Source: an uncultured Candidatus Pelagibacter sp.
Lineage (GTDB): Bacteria > Pseudomonadota > Alphaproteobacteria > Pelagibacterales > Pelagibacteraceae
Length of the DNA: 27,557 bases
Direction of reading: 5' to 3'
Assembly: GCA_913043015.1 (NCBI GenBank)
Contig: CAJWKX010000001.1
Location: forward strand, 1 to 27,557
The translations under genes and the position numbers were made by a program. Numbering within the stretch: position 1 is the stretch's first letter; each line of letters begins with the position of its first letter. Shown here one piece after another: positions 25,581-27,557 of the stretch. The notes beneath the pieces were generated by a model. The model ran no database searches and was not told the origin of the DNA. It saw only the letters and a list, made by a program, of their open reading frames with translations.

Positions 25581-26624
25581 ATGTTAAAAAAAAAAAGTTT
25601 AGTTCACAATAGTAAGAAAGAATTTCTTAATAAACCCATAGAGCATATAGATATTACGTCTTTTGATGCAAGAAAAATAATTTTTTCTATGGAAAAAATG
25701 TCTTTTGTGTCTAGAGAAACTGCTAATGCAGCAAACATATTCAATGAAATGATTAAAAATAATGATTGTACAATTTTTTTATCACTCGCTGGTTCATCGT
25801 CTGCAGCAGGATGCATGAACGTTTATAGAGATTTAGTTAAATACAATATGGTAGATGCAATAGTTGCAACAGGAGCATCAATTATTGATATGGATTTTTT
25901 TGAAGCACTAGGGTTTAAACATTATCAGGGTTCACAGTTTCAAGATGATGCAGAATTAAGAAAAAACTATATCGACAGAATTTATGACACCTATATTGAT
26001 GAAGATGAATTACAAATGTGTGATAAAACAATATGTGAAATAGCTGATAGACTGGAACCAAAAAGCTATACTTCAAGGGAGTTTATTAATGAAATTGGTA
26101 AATATTTAAAACAAAATTCAAAAAAGAAAGAATCATTGATTGAAACTGCTTATGACAATGGTGTTCCTATATTTTGTCCTGCTTTTACAGACTCTAGTGC
26201 AGGGTTTGGATTGGTAATACATCAAGAAAAAAATCCAAAGAAACATATAACTATAGATTCTATTAGAGAATTCCGTGAACTCACTGAAATAAAAATTCAA
26301 TCTAAAGAATCTGGATTATTTATGATTGGTGGAGGTGTTCCAAAAAATTTTATTCAAGATACTGTTATCTGTGCTGAGCTGTTGGGTAAAGATGTAGATA
26401 TGCATAAATATGCTGTTCAAATAACTGTTGCTGATTCAAGAGATGGTGCGTGCAGTAGTTCCACTTTAAAAGAAGCAAGTTCATGGGGCAAAGTCGATAC
26501 AACTAAAGAACAAATGGTTTTTGCAGAAGCAACGAGTGTTTTACCTTTAATAGCCAGTCATGCGTATCATAAAGGTTGTTGGAAGCAAAGAAAAAGGAAA
26601 AATTTTTCAAAAATTTTTGGATAA
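25581..26624 (+). CDS. Deoxyhypusine-synthase-like protein (probable homospermidine-type aminobutyltransferase)
   Basis: The 347-residue protein has the DHS fold: a nucleotide-binding SLAGSSSAAGCMNVYRDLV at about 68-86, NMVDAIVATGASIIDMDFFEALG, DSSAGFG, IGGGVPKNF, and the Lys-bearing EASSWGKV with Lys304, the residue that forms the enzyme-imine intermediate in human DHS (Lys329). Eukaryotic and archaeal DHS put an aminobutyl group on eIF5A; bacteria lack that protein, so a small amine must be the acceptor, as in plant homospermidine synthase. In the GGGVPKNF stretch, the His pair of human DHS (GGGVVKHH) is replaced by Asn-Phe, so the usual catalytic His288 seems missing. It directly abuts the decarboxylase stop codon, which supports a polyamine substrate. 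The actual product is undetermined. Confidence 0.85.
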   Translation: MLKKKSLVHNSKKEFLNKPIEHIDITSFDARKIIFSMEKMSFVSRETANAANIFNEMIKNNDCTIFLSLAGSSSAAGCMNVYRDLVKYNMVDAIVATGASIIDMDFFEALGFKHYQGSQFQDDAELRKNYIDRIYDTYIDEDELQMCDKTICEIADRLEPKSYTSREFINEIGKYLKQNSKKKESLIETAYDNGVPIFCPAFTDSSAGFGLVIHQEKNPKKHITIDSIREFRELTEIKIQSKESGLFMIGGGVPKNFIQDTVICAELLGKDVDMHKYAVQITVADSRDGACSSSTLKEASSWGKVDTTKEQMVFAEATSVLPLIASHAYHKGCWKQRKRKNFSKIFG

Positions 26625-26628
26625 AAAA

Positions 26629-27507
26629 TTGAATTACTTATCAAATAAAAAAGGATTTCTGGGTATTGATAATAAATTTAGTATTAGTGAAAAAGTTGTT
26701 ATTGTTCCCTTTGGTCTAGAAAAAACTGTAAGTTATGGAAGAGGAACTAAAAATGGACCAAAGGAAATTATCAAAGCTTCACATCAGGTTGAATTATATG
26801 ATGAGGAGTTTAATTGTGAGCCATATGATAAAATTGGCATTAAAACACTAAAACCATTTAAAATACATAAAGATATAAAGAAAGCTCTAGATCAAATAGC
26901 AAGTATTAATAAAAAAATATTAGATAAAAAATTATTTTCAATGACTTTAGGTGGAGAACATTTAATTACCTCAGGATGTATTAGACCATTTGTTAAAAAA
27001 TTTAAAAATTTATGTATACTACATTTCGATGCTCATGCAGATTTAAGAGAAAGTTATAATGGAAGCAAATTTTCTCATGCTTCTGCAATAAAAAGATGCT
27101 TGGATTTTAAAAATGTTTCAATAATTTCTTTTGGAATTAGAAATATTTCTTCTGAAGAAATTTTTTTTTTAAAAAAAAATTCTCACAGAATAAATATTTT
27201 TTGGGCTAAGGATAAAAAAAAGTGGAATTTAAATAAGTTTAAAAAGTTAATTAATAATAAAACTGTATATTTAACATTTGATGTAGACGGATTGGACTCG
27301 AGCATTATGCCTGCAACAGGTACTCCTGAGCCAGGTGGATTACTTTGGGATGAAACTTTAAATATTTTAAAAATAGCATTTAAGAATTCGAAAATTGTTG
27401 GTGCAGATATAAATGAACTATCGCCAATAAAAGGTTTTGATAGTTATAATTTTTTAGTGGCAAAACTAGCTTATAAAATTTTATCTTATAAATTTTTATA
27501 TAAGTAA
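26629..27507 (+). CDS. speB: Agmatinase-family ureohydrolase (SpeB-like)
   Basis: This manganese ureohydrolase homologue hydrolyses a guanidino group to urea plus an amine. All metal-site motifs are present: GGEH with His111, DAHAD with D134, H136 and D138, and FDVDGLDSSIMPATGTPEPGG with D218, D220 and D223 (numbering from the start used here). The only upstream in-frame ATG, at 26560, would overlap the DHS-like gene by 65 bases and add 23 residues; a TTG at 26629, four bases after the preceding stop, gives 292 residues starting at the family-like KKGFLGID segment and is preferred with reservation. A TTG at 26617 is another option. Arginase, guanidinobutyrase or N-aminoalkyl-agmatine ureohydrolase activity are alternatives to agmatinase, since no arginine decarboxylase is in the cassette. 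Confidence 0.87.
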   Translation: MNYLSNKKGFLGIDNKFSISEKVVIVPFGLEKTVSYGRGTKNGPKEIIKASHQVELYDEEFNCEPYDKIGIKTLKPFKIHKDIKKALDQIASINKKILDKKLFSMTLGGEHLITSGCIRPFVKKFKNLCILHFDAHADLRESYNGSKFSHASAIKRCLDFKNVSIISFGIRNISSEEIFFLKKNSHRINIFWAKDKKKWNLNKFKKLINNKTVYLTFDVDGLDSSIMPATGTPEPGGLLWDETLNILKIAFKNSKIVGADINELSPIKGFDSYNFLVAKLAYKILSYKFLYK

Positions 27508-27557
27508 TCTTGCCTAAAAGTATTTAATAATAGTCTAAATGGTATCAACATAACTAG
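27508..27557. other. Window-end non-coding stretch
   Basis: The 50 bases after the speB stop show no recognisable gene, hairpin or terminator before the window ends. The cassette could continue beyond the edge. Confidence 0.5.

Overview
The window (about 27.6 kb) is very AT-rich and extremely compact, with no gene-free stretch above about 150 bases. Gene content and order point to a free-living marine alphaproteobacterium of the SAR11 / Pelagibacterales type. Evidence: low-GC coding with Lys/Asn/Ile-rich proteins; ChvG/ChvI, RegA/ActR and the F1-ATPase inhibitor zeta subunit, which are alphaproteobacterial hallmarks; and the linkage chvI-chvG-ahcY-tsaE-amgK-murU. There are no rRNA or tRNA genes, no mobile elements and no CRISPR array. 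This lineage assignment is an inference from family knowledge; no database was searched.

Layout. (1) 1-4309: purine catabolism. Xanthine dehydrogenase (xdhA, truncated xdhB) and HIU hydrolase (uraH) run leftward. OHCU decarboxylase (uraD) runs rightward from a shared 69-nt divergent promoter region, followed by a family 17 glycosyltransferase and a DUF1330 protein. Uricase is not in the window. (2) 4296-5797 (-): a DMT/EamA permease coupled to an AlkA-type DNA glycosylase. (3) 5833-11083 (+): msrA, sseA, then a short RND adaptor lacking the coiled-coil hairpin and its inner-membrane RND pump. (4) 11080-12921 (-): VanZ-like membrane protein, F1-ATPase inhibitor zeta, secreted nuclease, SLT-type lipoprotein. 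(5) 12948-13664 (+): gpmA. (6) 13650-19309 (-): chvI, chvG, ahcY, tsaE, amgK, murU. This looks like a pruned version of the larger alphaproteobacterial chvIG-hprK-PTS-ahcY-tsaE-amgK-murU-addBA block. (7) 19360-22134 (-): polA with an intact proofreading domain. (8) 22186-23699 (+): an ABC-2 type ATPase without its permease, and a solitary BioY. (9) 23692-24255 (-): the redox-type response regulator ActR/RegA without its kinase. (10) 24402-27507 (+): a three-gene polyamine cassette of PLP decarboxylase, deoxyhypusine-synthase-like protein and agmatinase-like ureohydrolase, with an attenuator-like hairpin in its leader.

How the genes work together. Purine genes would take hypoxanthine/xanthine through urate to allantoin, releasing nitrogen. 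AmgK and MurU recycle MurNAc/GlcNAc towards UDP-sugars, while the SLT lipoprotein is a plausible source of wall fragments. AhcY clears S-adenosylhomocysteine. The polyamine cassette is the least understood unit: bacteria have no eIF5A to modify, so the DHS-like enzyme must act on a small molecule, most plausibly making homospermidine or an agmatine conjugate that the SpeB homologue then hydrolyses. All four convergent gene pairs overlap at their 3' ends, and most same-strand neighbours overlap or lie within a few bases, as expected of a streamlined genome.
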